A DNA stretch of 64,000 bases from Puccinia triticina (lineage: Eukaryota; Basidiomycota; Pucciniomycetes; Pucciniales; Pucciniaceae): contig NC_070565.1 of the NCBI RefSeq assembly GCF_026914185.1, forward strand, positions 5,208,001 through 5,272,000. Direction: 5' to 3'. Numbering within the stretch: the stretch's first letter is position 1; the number at the start of each line of letters is the position of its first letter. The translations under genes and the position numbers were made by a program. Of the stretch, positions 12,205 through 22,589 are shown piece after piece. Below the pieces are notes generated by a model, which ran no database searches, had not been told where the DNA came from, and was given only the letters and a program-made list of their open reading frames with translations.

Positions 12205-13950
12205 CAGAGGGTAGCAACAGCAACAAAGGCAGATGCCTCAACGTCCAGCACGCTGGCCACAGCCAAGCAAGCCTTGCGGATATTGCCGAGGCCAAAGAAG
12301 AGCATGACAACGCGCTCAAGGCCGATCCCGCCGCCAGTGTGGGCCGGACAAGCCAGCCTGAACCCGTCCAGATATCCCTTCATCTGCGCCTGATTGATCC
12401 CCGCTTCTTTCATCCGGGCCTTCAGGAGCTCCGGGTTGTGGATCCGCTGGGCACCCCAGATTATCTCTTTGCCTCCTGCTCGCCAGACCCATCTTCTTGT
12501 TAGCTTCTCTCTTCTCTCTTTCTAATGGGGAGGGGGATACTTGACTCATGAAGAAATCGTAGCTGTTACTTAATGTCTGACAAATACATTCAGGATATTT
12601 GGGTTTTAGAGGTTAGTTAACTCTTTAAGCAGAAAACGGAGAGAACAAAGCTCAACTGGATTGACCGGGTCTGGCATTGTGTAGAAGGGTCGGATGGCTA
12701 ATGGAAACTTATCGATTATGTAGTAATCTGGTGGTTGAAAGAGTTGATCAATATGTGATTGTTTTTTTTCTGATGTTGATTATTGGAATGGCTGCTTACC
12801 GGTGTGATACTATATTCAAGGAGCAAGTTTTGCCACGGCAAGAAGGAGCTCAGCGATTTCTGCTGCTGCTAACAAGAAGAACAAGGACGGACCTTTTCCT
12901 TGATGATTTTACCAAGGATTTGTTCCTGCTTGGTGCCCATATCCTGACCAAGCTGGATATCAATGCCGTTGTTGATGAGGATCTGGACGGCCGCCTTGTG
13001 GGACAAGCAGAGGGTCTGTTTGAGGGAGGTGAAGTCGTTGAGGGGGTGCTGGGACTTGATGGTCTGGATCTCCGGGGCGGAGGAGGCCTGGAGACCTCTG
13101 AAGATGGACAGGAAGAGTCTGTCAAGCAGGTCGACGGCCTTGTGGTAGTGTTTGTTGATGGCCATCTCAAGATCAAGCCCAATGAACTCGGCTGTACACA
13201 CACACACACACACATCAGTCTCTCCCACAGAGTGCAGGGGCCAGGGGGGGGACTCAACTCATGTGACAATAGGTGTTTGAGTTCTTGGCCTGAAAGACGG
13301 GGCTGATCTCGTAGACGCGCTCGAAGTCGGCGGCAATGGCCATCTACTTGGCCAGCTGGGGCGGCTGGACCAGGAAGGCGGTCTGCTCAAAGTAGCCCAG
13401 CTTGAAGACGCTCGCGCCGGACTCCGTCGCCACGCCCTGGATCTTGGGCGTGTAGATCTCGATGAACCCCTTGTTGTCTAGGAAGCGGAGGAACAGGTTG
13501 CATACACGCAATTGTACCCTGAAGATCGCTTGGTTGACCGGTTTCTGGGGCGGGGACCATCTTGGTCAGCTCAGTCGTGTTTTTTTTTTTTTTTTTGGCT
13601 TATAACTTATTCGGAGGTCAAGGACTCTGTTATCCAAGCGGGTATTGGTGCCGACGGTCACAAACTGTTTGCCCTCCTTGGGGAGCAGGTTGACAGGCCT
13701 GCTGGCGTCTTCGAGCAGGAAGGGCAGCTTAGCGGTGGCCTGGGCAAGCAGGAAGATCTGCTTGAGCTTGATCTTGAGCTTGGACTACGAGCAGGTCTTG
13801 ACGTCCTTGACAGGCGCCTGGAGGTGGCCCTTGACGACAACAATGGACTCAAGCGGGAAGCCGATGGCCCACTTGATCATCTGCTTGGACACGCTGGTCT
13901 CTGTCATGGCTAGGATCGCTTGGAGGGTTGCTGTCTGTTGGGTTGGAATT
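12205..13950 (-). pseudogene. Aspartyl-tRNA synthetase pseudogene (cytosolic type)
   Basis: Class II aspartyl-tRNA synthetases charge tRNA-Asp. Homology runs in order on the minus strand. TLQAILAMTETSVSKQMIKW and FPLESIVVVKGHLQAP are the anticodon-binding region. Next come LLEDASRPVNLL, NTRLDNRVLDLR and IEIYTPKIQGVATESGASVF, then FERVYEISPVFQAKNSN at motif 2, FIGLDLEMAINKHYHKA, and HTGGGIGLERVVMLFFGLGN at motif 3. It is dead. TAG replaces Gln at 13785-13787 and at 13344-13346. A 17-T run (13580-13596) interrupts the coding sequence. Motif 2 residues are changed: the expected FRAEDSNTHRH reads FQAKNSNTYCH. About 35 residues before the final block are missing, and the C-terminal FPRDP..LTP tail is lost. 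Introns are retained, so it is not a processed copy. It lies inside the CACTA-type element. Confidence 0.88.
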
Positions 13951-14750
13951 GGTCCACCTGGAGTCAAGGCCAGGGCGCAACAAGGTGAAACGGTGGGTAG
14001 GGAGCTGGGTGTGTCGTACGGCGTGGCGGCATTGGCAAAGCAACAGTTCAAAGGTGAGCGGTGAGTCCGTTGTGATGGGTGGGATGGAGCTTCACCAGAG
14101 GATTGCCTATAAATAGGAGGACGCTGGCATCCATATTTCCCCAGGCGGCTCTTGAGCTGTAATTCCAGCCCGGGGTTGCCTCACCCCCGTCCACTGTTGC
14201 ATTTGCGCAGTCCGGTGGGGGATACTTGTGGACCCCCCTGTGCTTATGGGCTGGGGGTCTTCCTCTCACCACTTTTTAAACCTGCTAGATAGGGATGGGT
14301 GGTGGGCCATGATACATCAGCTTGCTGATGTTAGGTGGCAGGGTGTGGGCTTGTTTTATCATGTTGTATTCTAGTCTTTTTTTTTATTTTGTAAAAGGGG
14401 AAACCTTTGATTTTTTTTTTTTTTTTTGTATTTTGGTCATTTGTAGGGGAAACCCTTGAATTTTTTTTCCACAAAACTGAGGCTTTAATATACTTGGATT
14501 CTGGCTGAATTCAATGGCACATGGAGTGTTTAATAAAAGAAAATAAAAGGGTGCTCAGGGGGATGCTCATTTGCCTCAGCCTACTGCATGAGCACTACAG
14601 CATGTTCAACATTGAAATGCTGAACAAGGTACACGGTGAAGGTGTGCCAGCCCAGAATTTGAGTGCTTGACTCCAGCTTGAGCCAATCTTTGATTGAAGC
14701 TTGCTGCATCTCAACTGCAAGCAGTTTCTAGAGTTTTTCTTGCAGTGATA

Positions 14751-16814
14751 TAATTTTGTAACACTCAATTAAGTTAATGATGATGAAGAAGGACTCAAAG
14801 TTAATGATGATAAAGAACAAAAGATATCAGGATAAGCAAATAAAGAAGAGTAATCAGAACAAAGACATCAGGGATTAGAAAGTTTAGTTCTCAAAATCCT
14901 TTAGAAATGCTTCCATAGCTCACAAGGCCGCTTTGCTTTGAGACGTGAAAGCAGGTTTGGAAGGGGGAGGTACCAAATCCCTGAAGAGCTTGGCAGTTGA
15001 TCAACATTGCAGAAAGTTTTGTTTAATCATTTCCTGAACAATTGTGTTGCCAAAGTCCTTCACAAGGTCAGCATAAGATATGTAGCCAGGCAAATGAAAA
15101 TTGTCCGCTTCCTGTTTCTTGTATGTTGTTCTCTTCACAAGAAAGTTGCCTTCCATTGAGGCATACACATCTACAAAGGGTTTGAATTGCATAGCAGAAG
15201 TGCAAGGACAATCAATAGTATGAATTTTGGGCAAAACCTGTTTTTTTCAACACCCCACCAGGGCAGCTTTGGGGGCACTCCCCAGAGAGTGCCTCACCAT
15301 GAATTATTTTCATAACTTGGCACAGTATTTACTACAACATATGTATAATCAAACATGAAATGATATGTAGCTATACATAAAGTATCCAACACTTGGCTGG
15401 AAGTCATCTGCAACTCCATTGGAAATAAACTGGAACAAAACAGTACAGAATCTCTGTAACCACTTTATAACTCAAGTGGAACAATGCATCCATTAGTGTG
15501 GTGTAGCACAGTTCCACTAAAAATCAGTGTAGTGTAGCAGAATTGATCTAATTTTGTGCTAACCCTAGGCAGGCAGGCCACTAAAAAGTGCCCGCAATCA
15601 TGCACTACAGCACTTTTTAGAGTCATTTTGGCCTTTTTTTGCCGCTAAAAGTGCTGTAGCATAGCAGGGGTAGTGGCCGCTAACCCTACAGAAAAAAAGG
15701 GCAACAGTTGGTGCAGATCTGCCAACACTAAGTAGCCCTGTAGTGTAGTGTAGCTTAGAGAACATTGTTGGTAGAAAGTTTAAGCAAGTTTCATTTTGAT
15801 GGCAGACACTCATCACAATATCATATACAAGTCCAGTGTAATTCTGACTAAATTTTGATTTCCTGCTGCTACCCAGAGCACTAAAGAAGTGGTTCAAAGA
15901 TTTCTTTCCTCTGGAGCTGCAGAGGAAAAATGGGTGATGACTTCTGGACATGGTGGGTAGGTACGGTACGGTTATTGGTAACATGCTAATATTGTAACAT
16001 TTCTTTTGTTTCTTAATTTTACCGTTAGCTGTAACAAAAGTGCATTAAAATATTGCAACTTGAATAAAATTGTTATTTGACGTCCATTAGAATATCTGCA
16101 GGTAAAGAGGGGAAGATATTGTAAAGTTCCTTAGTGAGAGGCGGCAATTTGCCCCTCTTTATCTTGCTATCCAGCGGTTAATGTGTTACGTTACTAGCAA
16201 TGCAAGTAACACATTAGATATTCTGGCCTGTTACAATATGACCCCAGGATTTGAACCGGTATTGAACTTAGAAGACGTGAGAAACTCAGAAATACGGGTG
16301 GAAGACGCCAGGAGTAATAAACTTTTAGATATTGATGGAAGCCTGAATTTATGGTTTAGAGTCGGTCCATGCCACTCCAAAGCCTGAGTTCCAACTGAAC
16401 TCAAACCCTGGAGCTTGTGACATCTAACAGACAGCTCATCACAACCTAGCGCGCACGCGCGCGCTACAAATGAGACAAGAAACAGAAACAAAACAAAAGA
16501 ACACAAAACAAACAACAAAACCAAACCTCCTCATCCAAAAACCTAACCAACGCGCGCAGGGTTAAATAAGAAAGATAACAAACAAGATGAAACAAGAAGC
16601 TAACCATAAGAAAACAAAACCACCAACTCAGAAACAAGAGAGAAGAAGGGGAAAGGAAAAAGCCTGAAACGCCTTGAGGGGTGCAACACGCACCGCGCTG
16701 TTGAATCTTGAGGAAGCCTTGAGGGCTGGGCTTGAGGTCTTGCTGTCTTGAACCTTGATGTCTACCAGCGCGCGCCATGCACAATAAAAATCTTGATCCC
16801 CACACGTGTACCAG
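14751..16814. other. Repeat-rich spacer with one unrecognised ORF
   Basis: The minus-strand ORF at 15001-15234 (77 aa, containing PFVDVYASMEGNFLVKRTTY) reads like real coding sequence, but I do not recognise it; it is probably a gene or element fragment. About 15480-15740 repeats GTGTAGCA/CTGTAGTG-type words similar to the GCTACAG-rich stretch near 44880-45190. A GC-alternating run (GCGCACGCGCGCGC) sits near 16450. No complete gene. Confidence 0.35.
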
Positions 16815-17770
16815 TCTGTCCACCACACTGGTCATTGAGGTCCTTGATGACCGGAGCCAACCGGTCATCAAGGCATACACCTCAATGATTGTTCAATTTG
16901 TTGAACTTGCAGTCCGGGATGTCCTTTTCACCCCGCTGCGGCATGTTAGCGGACGCGGATTAGTGATAGTCATGAAACCTAAACCTAGATTATTGGATGT
17001 ATATAGTTACACATGCTTCCTGTCATTGTTTCTCTTTTTCTTCATCCAAAGTTTTGGTTTCATATCTTTGAGTCTCACTCATCCGGTATCATCCTCTTCG
17101 TGTTGACTCTAGGTCTGTTTTCTCATGTTCCTCAATCACTCCAGCTCAGCTCTTCTCATTTCTATCGTTGTTGTCTTTCAGGTTCGCATCAGTTGCTCTC
17201 AGGTCGTTAGTCCTCACTTGGTTGTAGTATAACGCCCGTGGTTGGAAACCAAAAGGTTAGAAATGAACACATCCAAAGTTTTGGTTTCATATCTTCGAGT
17301 CTCACTCATCCGGTATCATCCTCTTCGTGTTGACTCTAGGTTCGCATCAGTTGCTCTCAGGTCGTTAGTCCTCACTCGGTTGTAGTCTAACGCCCGTGGT
17401 TGGAAACCAAAAGGTTTGCATCAGTTGCTCTCAGGTCGTTAGTCCTCACTCGGTTGTAGTCTAACGCCCGTGGTTGGAAACCAAAAGATCTTTCGTTCTT
17501 TACAATTCAGATGGTCATTGAGGTATACAGATGACCAGCCGGCTCCGGTCATCAAGGTTTATGCCTTGATGATCGGTTGGCTCTACCTCAATAACCAGCC
17601 AGCTGGCCGGTCATCAAGGTTCATGTATACCTCAATGGCCGTTCAGAAGGTCATTGAGGTACCTTTATACAACCTCAATGACCATTCAGCTGGCCGTTCA
17701 TTGAGATGTATGCCTAGATGACCGGTTGGCTGCAGTCATCAAGGCACCTGTACACCTCAATGACCGGTCC
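16815..17770. repeat. Hairpin minisatellite blocks flanking a tandem duplication
   Basis: The blocks at 16828-16900 and 17505-17766 consist of words such as GGTCATTGAGGT and TGATGACCGG and their complements, giving short palindromes like those in the arrays near 35 kb and 50 kb. Between them, a segment that includes ACTCATCCGGTATCATCC and CGCCCGTGGTTGGAAACC is repeated two to three times (about 17050-17255, 17275-17430 and 17416-17490). The outer blocks resemble each other in inverse orientation, so this may be an older foldback unit. Confidence 0.6.
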
Positions 17771-18587
17771 CCCCCATAAGCACCCCAAATGATATGCAGC
17801 TAGGGGGTCCGGGGGCCGCACAAATTTATGGGGAGCCACGCAAGTTCCGCGGGAAAACCACTGGGTGTGGCTGCGGAGAAAACTATAAGAAGCTGATAGA
17901 ATGTGAATCTGACGACAAGAATCACGCCGCTGATCAGCTCAAAGCACACTCGGTATTGGTCCAACTCTTGGTGTTTGATTACTAACCTGACGGCAAGAAT
18001 CATGCCGCTGATCAGCTCGAAGCACACTTGGTATCAATCCAACTCTTGGTGAGGAAAGAGTAGAACCGGTACCGGGCGGCGAGCTAGACTACATACAACA
18101 TGGCCGCAGCCGCAGTAGCTCGATGACATGACTAGATCTATGCATAACTACATGATGATTAAAGTTATGTATGTGTTGCTCTGATTACCATGGTTTGTAA
18201 TCTTGGTACTCCCGGGTACAAACAAAAACCACACCCATTTGCGGGTGGTGCTGGTGGTGCTAGCGGTGGAAGTATGACCCTGGTTGCTGGACCAGATGGC
18301 GTCTGATAGCTCTGGGTTCAAGCCCGAGCTTGAGGCACTTTTTGCACCAGCCAAGCGAGTGCAAATAGTACGCAGGCATTGCGTACTGCAATCAAGCCCG
18401 GCGCAATGCATTTAATTCATTGCGTCGTCGCTGTGTCGACCGCGCTCCGTGGTGTATACATACATACATACCAAGTCCGCTCCCCCGGGCTCGGCCGAAA
18501 ATCGGAGTGCTTCATCGTCCAAGAACTGTTAACCGTTTTCGAGTGACCGATTCTTCAACCGCGAACAACTCGCAGCAGCCACCCATC
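17771..18587. other. Spacer and promoter of the TMEM205-like gene
   Basis: Contains a direct repeat (GACGGCAAGAATCATGCCGC type, near 17913 and 17990) and then unremarkable sequence up to the start codon. No gene recognised. Confidence 0.35.
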
Positions 18588-19246
18588 ATGACGAGAGTCA
18601 CGCTCGCATCGCTCATTGAGGTTGGTCTTTCACCCCGATCCATATTCAACCTGGCCCTCGGCGTCAACGTTGGCTCTGCCGTCTGGGTATCGACGATTGG
18701 CGGTGTGATCCTCTACAAGAATGCGCCTCGCCCATTGTTCGGGAACCTCCAAGCAAAGGTCAGATATCTTGAATGATCGGCTTCATATGCAATGATTCGA
18801 ATCTTATCATCATATGTACTGGATCCATAATGTTCAACTGTGTTGTTTTTCTCCAGTTATTGCCGCAATACTTCAAGATGACCGCTGGATTATCAGCCCT
18901 GATGCTCGGAATCCACTTCAAATTAGGATCTTCCCTTCATCGGAGTTGCAACGGATGCTCGGACTCAACCTACGTCTTACGGTACCTCTTAGCAACTATG
19001 ACTGTTAGCTCGTTAGTGAATTTATTCTATGTTGGCCCCAAAACGACAGAAATCATGTTTGCCAGACACGAGCTGGAAGCCGCCGAGAACAAATCGTACG
19101 ACCAAGAGGACGCTAGCGATCGAATGAAGCAGCTCAACAAGCAGTTCTCGAAACTACATGGGATCTCGAGCGGTTTAAATCTGATCGGATTCCTGGTCCC
19201 TAGCATCTTCCTGGGTCTTTGGACTGGCGAGTACGGACTGTTCTAA
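18588..19246 (+). CDS. TMEM205-like (DUF4149) membrane protein
   Basis: A small polytopic membrane protein of unknown biochemical role; the family includes human TMEM205. Exon 1 is 18588-18758 and exon 2 is 18857-19246, joined in phase 0 over a 98-bp GT-AG intron; 186 aa. The start is the ATG followed by TRVTLASLIE. Hydrophobic segments are NVGSAVWVSTIGGVILY, LLATMTVSSLVNLFYVGPKT and GLNLIGFLVPSIFLGLW. The family-typical block PKTTEIMFARHELE is followed by a charged region (NKSYDQEDASDRMKQLNK). An additional small intron in the middle (around 18900-18980) cannot be excluded, because that part is less like the family. Confidence 0.8.
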
Positions 19247-19708
19247 AATCTCAACGGTCGACGAGACTGGAATCAGCCCCGTAGACTCAAACGTCACCAC
19301 ATCCACACACACACACACCCATAGAATTCATCCCCACTCTGTCTTTTGTCAATGCTCCCTCTTCACGTCGTTTGTAATTTCCATTACACTATGCACCGCA
19401 GTTCCTTCTTCACAGGGGTCGAGTATATACATAAACACATTTCGAATCAACTCCAAAATCTACTCTGCCCACTTATTCGTCCTAGTTCAGATTTCGCAAA
19501 TCCGTATATTGATTGTTCAGCACGAGACAGGTCCAAATTGAAAGGAACCTCCAGTTCAGGGGGCACGCTTAGTCAGAGACGGTATACAGTCTGGGAGACA
19601 TCATTTGCCTGTGGTAGCGCCACGCAAACCAAAAGAAAACTGGGTTTGATTGAGAGGCGCTGCTAGGTGGCTGTTGGAATAGGTGGAAAAACCTGGGGCA
19701 AAAAATAC
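19247..19708. other. 3' flank of the TMEM205-like gene
   Basis: A CA microsatellite lies at about 19304-19320; the rest is unremarkable. A T6 run just before the tRNA-like gene (on the minus strand, 3' of it) would serve as its Pol III terminator. Confidence 0.4.
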
Positions 19709-19794
19709 TGACTCTGGCCGGGCTCGAGCCGACGACAACATGCGATCGAGTACATCGTGTTAAGCATGTGCTCTACCAACTGAGCTACAGTGCC
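19709..19794 (-). tRNA. tRNA-like gene with intron (possible tRNA-Val AAC), copy 1
   Basis: Read on the minus strand it begins GGCACTGTAGCTCAGTTGG (A box and D arm) and ends with GAGCCCGGCCAGAGTCA (T arm and acceptor). The 7-bp acceptor pairs with one mismatch and one G-T. The anticodon stem is CATGC/GCATG with the loop beginning TTAACA, which would place AAC at the anticodon, followed by an intron of about 14 nt. A T6 terminator follows directly, and a TATATAC box lies about 40 nt upstream. The variable loop would be only 2 nt, which is too short for a normal tRNA, so isotype and function are uncertain. Confidence 0.55.
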
Positions 19795-21512
19795 AACGCG
19801 GACCTGGATGACATCATCTTGTCAAAACGTGTATATACTCTGAGTAATTACACCCCCTCAGAGCATTGGAGAAATACCCCACCACATTTTTTTCCCAAAC
19901 TTAACACAAGTCCCTCCTGTGCTTGCGGGGCGCAAGCACCCTCCCGCCAGGGAGGGACTTGGCAATGTCGAGATTCTCACGCAAGTAGTAGTAAACAACG
20001 GGCCTTTACTTTACAGTTATTGGTAAAGTAAAGATATATTAGATGTTTTGGCTCAATACTATAACAGACAGAACTCCAATAAATAAAGAATTTTTCTTTA
20101 CTATAACACATATTTGATTATTTTATTTTTTTCATACAGGTACAGTATCAGTTAAAGTAATTTGTTTTGTTTTGTTGATGGGAGCTTGCAAGAGGCTCCT
20201 TATAACCACAAAAAGGCAGTTGTACCTAGTTTTGCCACTTTTTATTTCAATATGCAGGGGTAAAAGTGCATTTAAACCCGCTTTTACCCCTGGTTATTGA
20301 AATAACTAGAGTTGAAACATGTTTAATAGGGCTCTCTACTATATCAGCCCAATGGAAAAAAATCCATTACTATAAGCATTAAAGTACCGGAGATGATAAA
20401 AACATCTATACTCTACTGGAAGGGCCTGGTTATAGTAAATTATAGTATAGGCCCACCATTGGCAGTACCAGCCAAATGGCTGGAAAGACCATAAAACCCC
20501 TCAGATGACCCCCAACCTCTCTGAAATTTGAGAAGCTGATGGCACCTTACAAATCCTGAAAATTTCCTACATGTTCTGGAATTTTAAAAATGGGTTGGGC
20601 TTTAGGCACGCCAAGAATTTACTATGCACACACCAAAAAAGGTGTGAACCTCCAACCACTCCAATATTTTTGAAGTAGGGGATGTTTCAGACCAATGAAT
20701 ATAATAATATGGCGTGCACAAAAGGTCGCTCCAAAATTTTGTGGCGTACACATTGCTTCACTTCAAGAAAGTTGGCGTAAATTCCTGAGCACACCAAGAA
20801 AATTTCTTACACACGCCAAGATGTGAATTTCTGGAGTGAAGTGCCACCCACTCCAAACTTTTTGGAGTGTGGACCACCATGCACTCCAATAAACACCTTT
20901 TGCACTCCAATTTCTTGGAGTGAAGTGCACTGTACACCAAAAAATTGGTGTGCAAGAGTATGGAGATGTAAAAAATCAATGAATAAACTTTCATAGTTTA
21001 TTTATAAGCAAAAAACATAAATCAAGCAACAAAAGTAATATCAAGCAAAAAAAGAAATAGGAAAACAGACTTTAGAGATAAAAATAAATGTATCCAGCTT
21101 TTCAAAGCCTTGCTATATAGATCGAGGCCCTCTTGTAAGAATGTTAACCAAGTTCAACCACCTTTTAAAGTATGTTTTTTTGCCAGAATGGGGGGAGGGA
21201 TTGGTTTGACTCCATTTATTATACCCTTGACATTTGCCAAAACCCAGTGATTCCCATTGACATGGAGCAGATAGATTGGCTGGGGATCAGTAGAATCTTT
21301 GGGGGGGGGGCTAGTTGTAAAGGGACAAAGCTACTACACAAAGCAATTGATAAAAAAATGATTGGACAGTTATAAGTATTGGAAAGAATTTGCCCGTGTT
21401 CTAACTTATTGAGCCATCTTGCCGGTGTGATTGGAGGTGTTTCAGAGGTCAAGTTGAGTGCATCTAAAATCCGGTTTATTTTGTTGTCTCTGCAAGTTTT
21501 GTCCCTTTTTTC
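19795..21512. other. AT-rich repeats, no gene
   Basis: About 20215-20310 folds back (GCAGGGGTAAAAGTG against CGCTTTTACCCCTG). The stretch 20590-20980 repeats GGAGTG and CACTCCAA words as overlapping short inverted repeats. The remainder is AT-rich. ORFs here show no domain. Confidence 0.4.
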
Positions 21513-22191
21513 CTTTGGCTATTATCCGAAGAAAATAATGCATTTTCTCTTTGGCTAAAAGCCAAAGGACAGTGGAGCTGGTGCGCTGGCTGGCGTTGGC
21601 TAGCGCTGGAGCTGGCGCGCTGGATGAGCTGGCATACATTGTATTGGTGTATCCAATACATACCAATACAATGTATTGCTGTATCCAATACAAAGAGATA
21701 CAATGTATTGCTGTATCCAATACAAAGCATTACAATGTATTGCTGTAACCAAAAAATAGCAATACATTGTATTGATGTATCCAATACGTAGCAATACAAG
21801 GTATCTTTGAATTTGGTACGTATCCAATACATACCAATATGTATTTGATACATATCAGATACATACTGATATGTATCCAATACATATCCAATACATACCA
21901 ATACAGTGTACTATACACCTTGCCAAGTTTTTTTTAAAAAAACTGCCCTAACCCCTAACCCCTAAAACCCGCCCCCTAACCCCCAAATGGGGCATGGGGG
22001 CAGTGGGAATTGAACCGGCAACCTTGCTGTAAGGGGCTGCAAACCACTAGTCTAAAAACCATTGGTTGCGCTGCCCAGGCTTTGTGGCTAGGTTCCTATG
22101 AACTCAGCTCCGCCAGCCCGGCCAGCTCCAGCGCCCCTTTGGCTTTTAGCCAAAGAAAAATGCACATCTTTCTTAGGCTAAGAGCCAAAGA
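21513..22191. mobile_element. TIR element with internal microsatellite and degenerate telomere-like run
   Basis: The left end begins CTTTGGCTATTATCC and the right end, inverted, begins CTTTGGCTCTTAGCC. The inverted similarity continues for about 75 bp and includes CTTTGGCTAAAAGCCAAAGG in both arms. Inside is a (CAATGTATTGCTGTATCCAA)-type array at 21650-21900, then CCCTAACCCCTAACCCCTAA at about 21946. A tRNA-like segment (B box GGTTCAATTCC on the minus strand, near 22010) follows. No coding capacity. Target-site duplication is unclear. Confidence 0.6.
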
Positions 22192-22589
22192 ATTATAGTG
22201 CCACAGGTGGTCTCCGCCCTGTAATTTTCAGTAGATTGTTTTGTTTTTGGTGATCTCTTGGACCATTTCCTCCCTGACACACCACCATCCTTCCTTGCCG
22301 TCGTAACAAAAAGCCCTTGAGATGCAGTGAAAGCCACAGTTACCGTCTCTGTTTGGGTCAAAAACATCCTTGACATACGTTCAGAGGTGCACTGGAATCT
22401 GCTCAAGATGAGTCGCCTACAAAAATTAAGTTGAATCATTGATCAGATTGATGTCTCATTAATCATTAATAGATACTACACATTTACAAACCTTCAAGGT
22501 TTTTGTGGTTTCTTCTTTTTCATCAGGGATCTTGTCTGGATGGCTGGACTTGGACTTCATTGGGGAGATTGGTTTTCTTTCATCTTCTT

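Larger units (their letters stand above)
10473..14747. mobile_element. CACTA-type (CMC) non-autonomous element carrying an aspartyl-tRNA synthetase pseudogene
   Basis: Both ends carry the same 43-bp inverted repeat without mismatch; it begins CACTGCAAGAAAAACTCTAG. The element is 4275 bp and is flanked on both sides by the 3-bp duplication ATA (10470-10472 and 14748-14750). CACTN termini with 3-bp target-site duplications are the hallmark of the CACTA/EnSpm superfamily. Subterminal short repeats (CATGCATGA, GTGCTCATGCAG types) are present at both ends. No transposase is encoded. Inside lie a minisatellite, a nested 469-bp MITE with its own duplication, and a decayed host gene on the minus strand. 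This is the structure of a Pack-type element that captured a host gene. Capture is inferred; alternatively, two CACTA ends came to flank a gene. Confidence 0.85.

Noticed and set aside
12677..13306. 209-aa plus-strand ORF over the synthetase pseudogene
   Set aside because: Antisense shadow; the minus strand shows clear ordered homology to aspartyl-tRNA synthetase.
16181..16880. Phe/Leu-rich minus-strand ORFs near 16.2-16.9 kb
   Set aside because: Low-complexity reading of an A/C-rich stretch; no start context, no domain.
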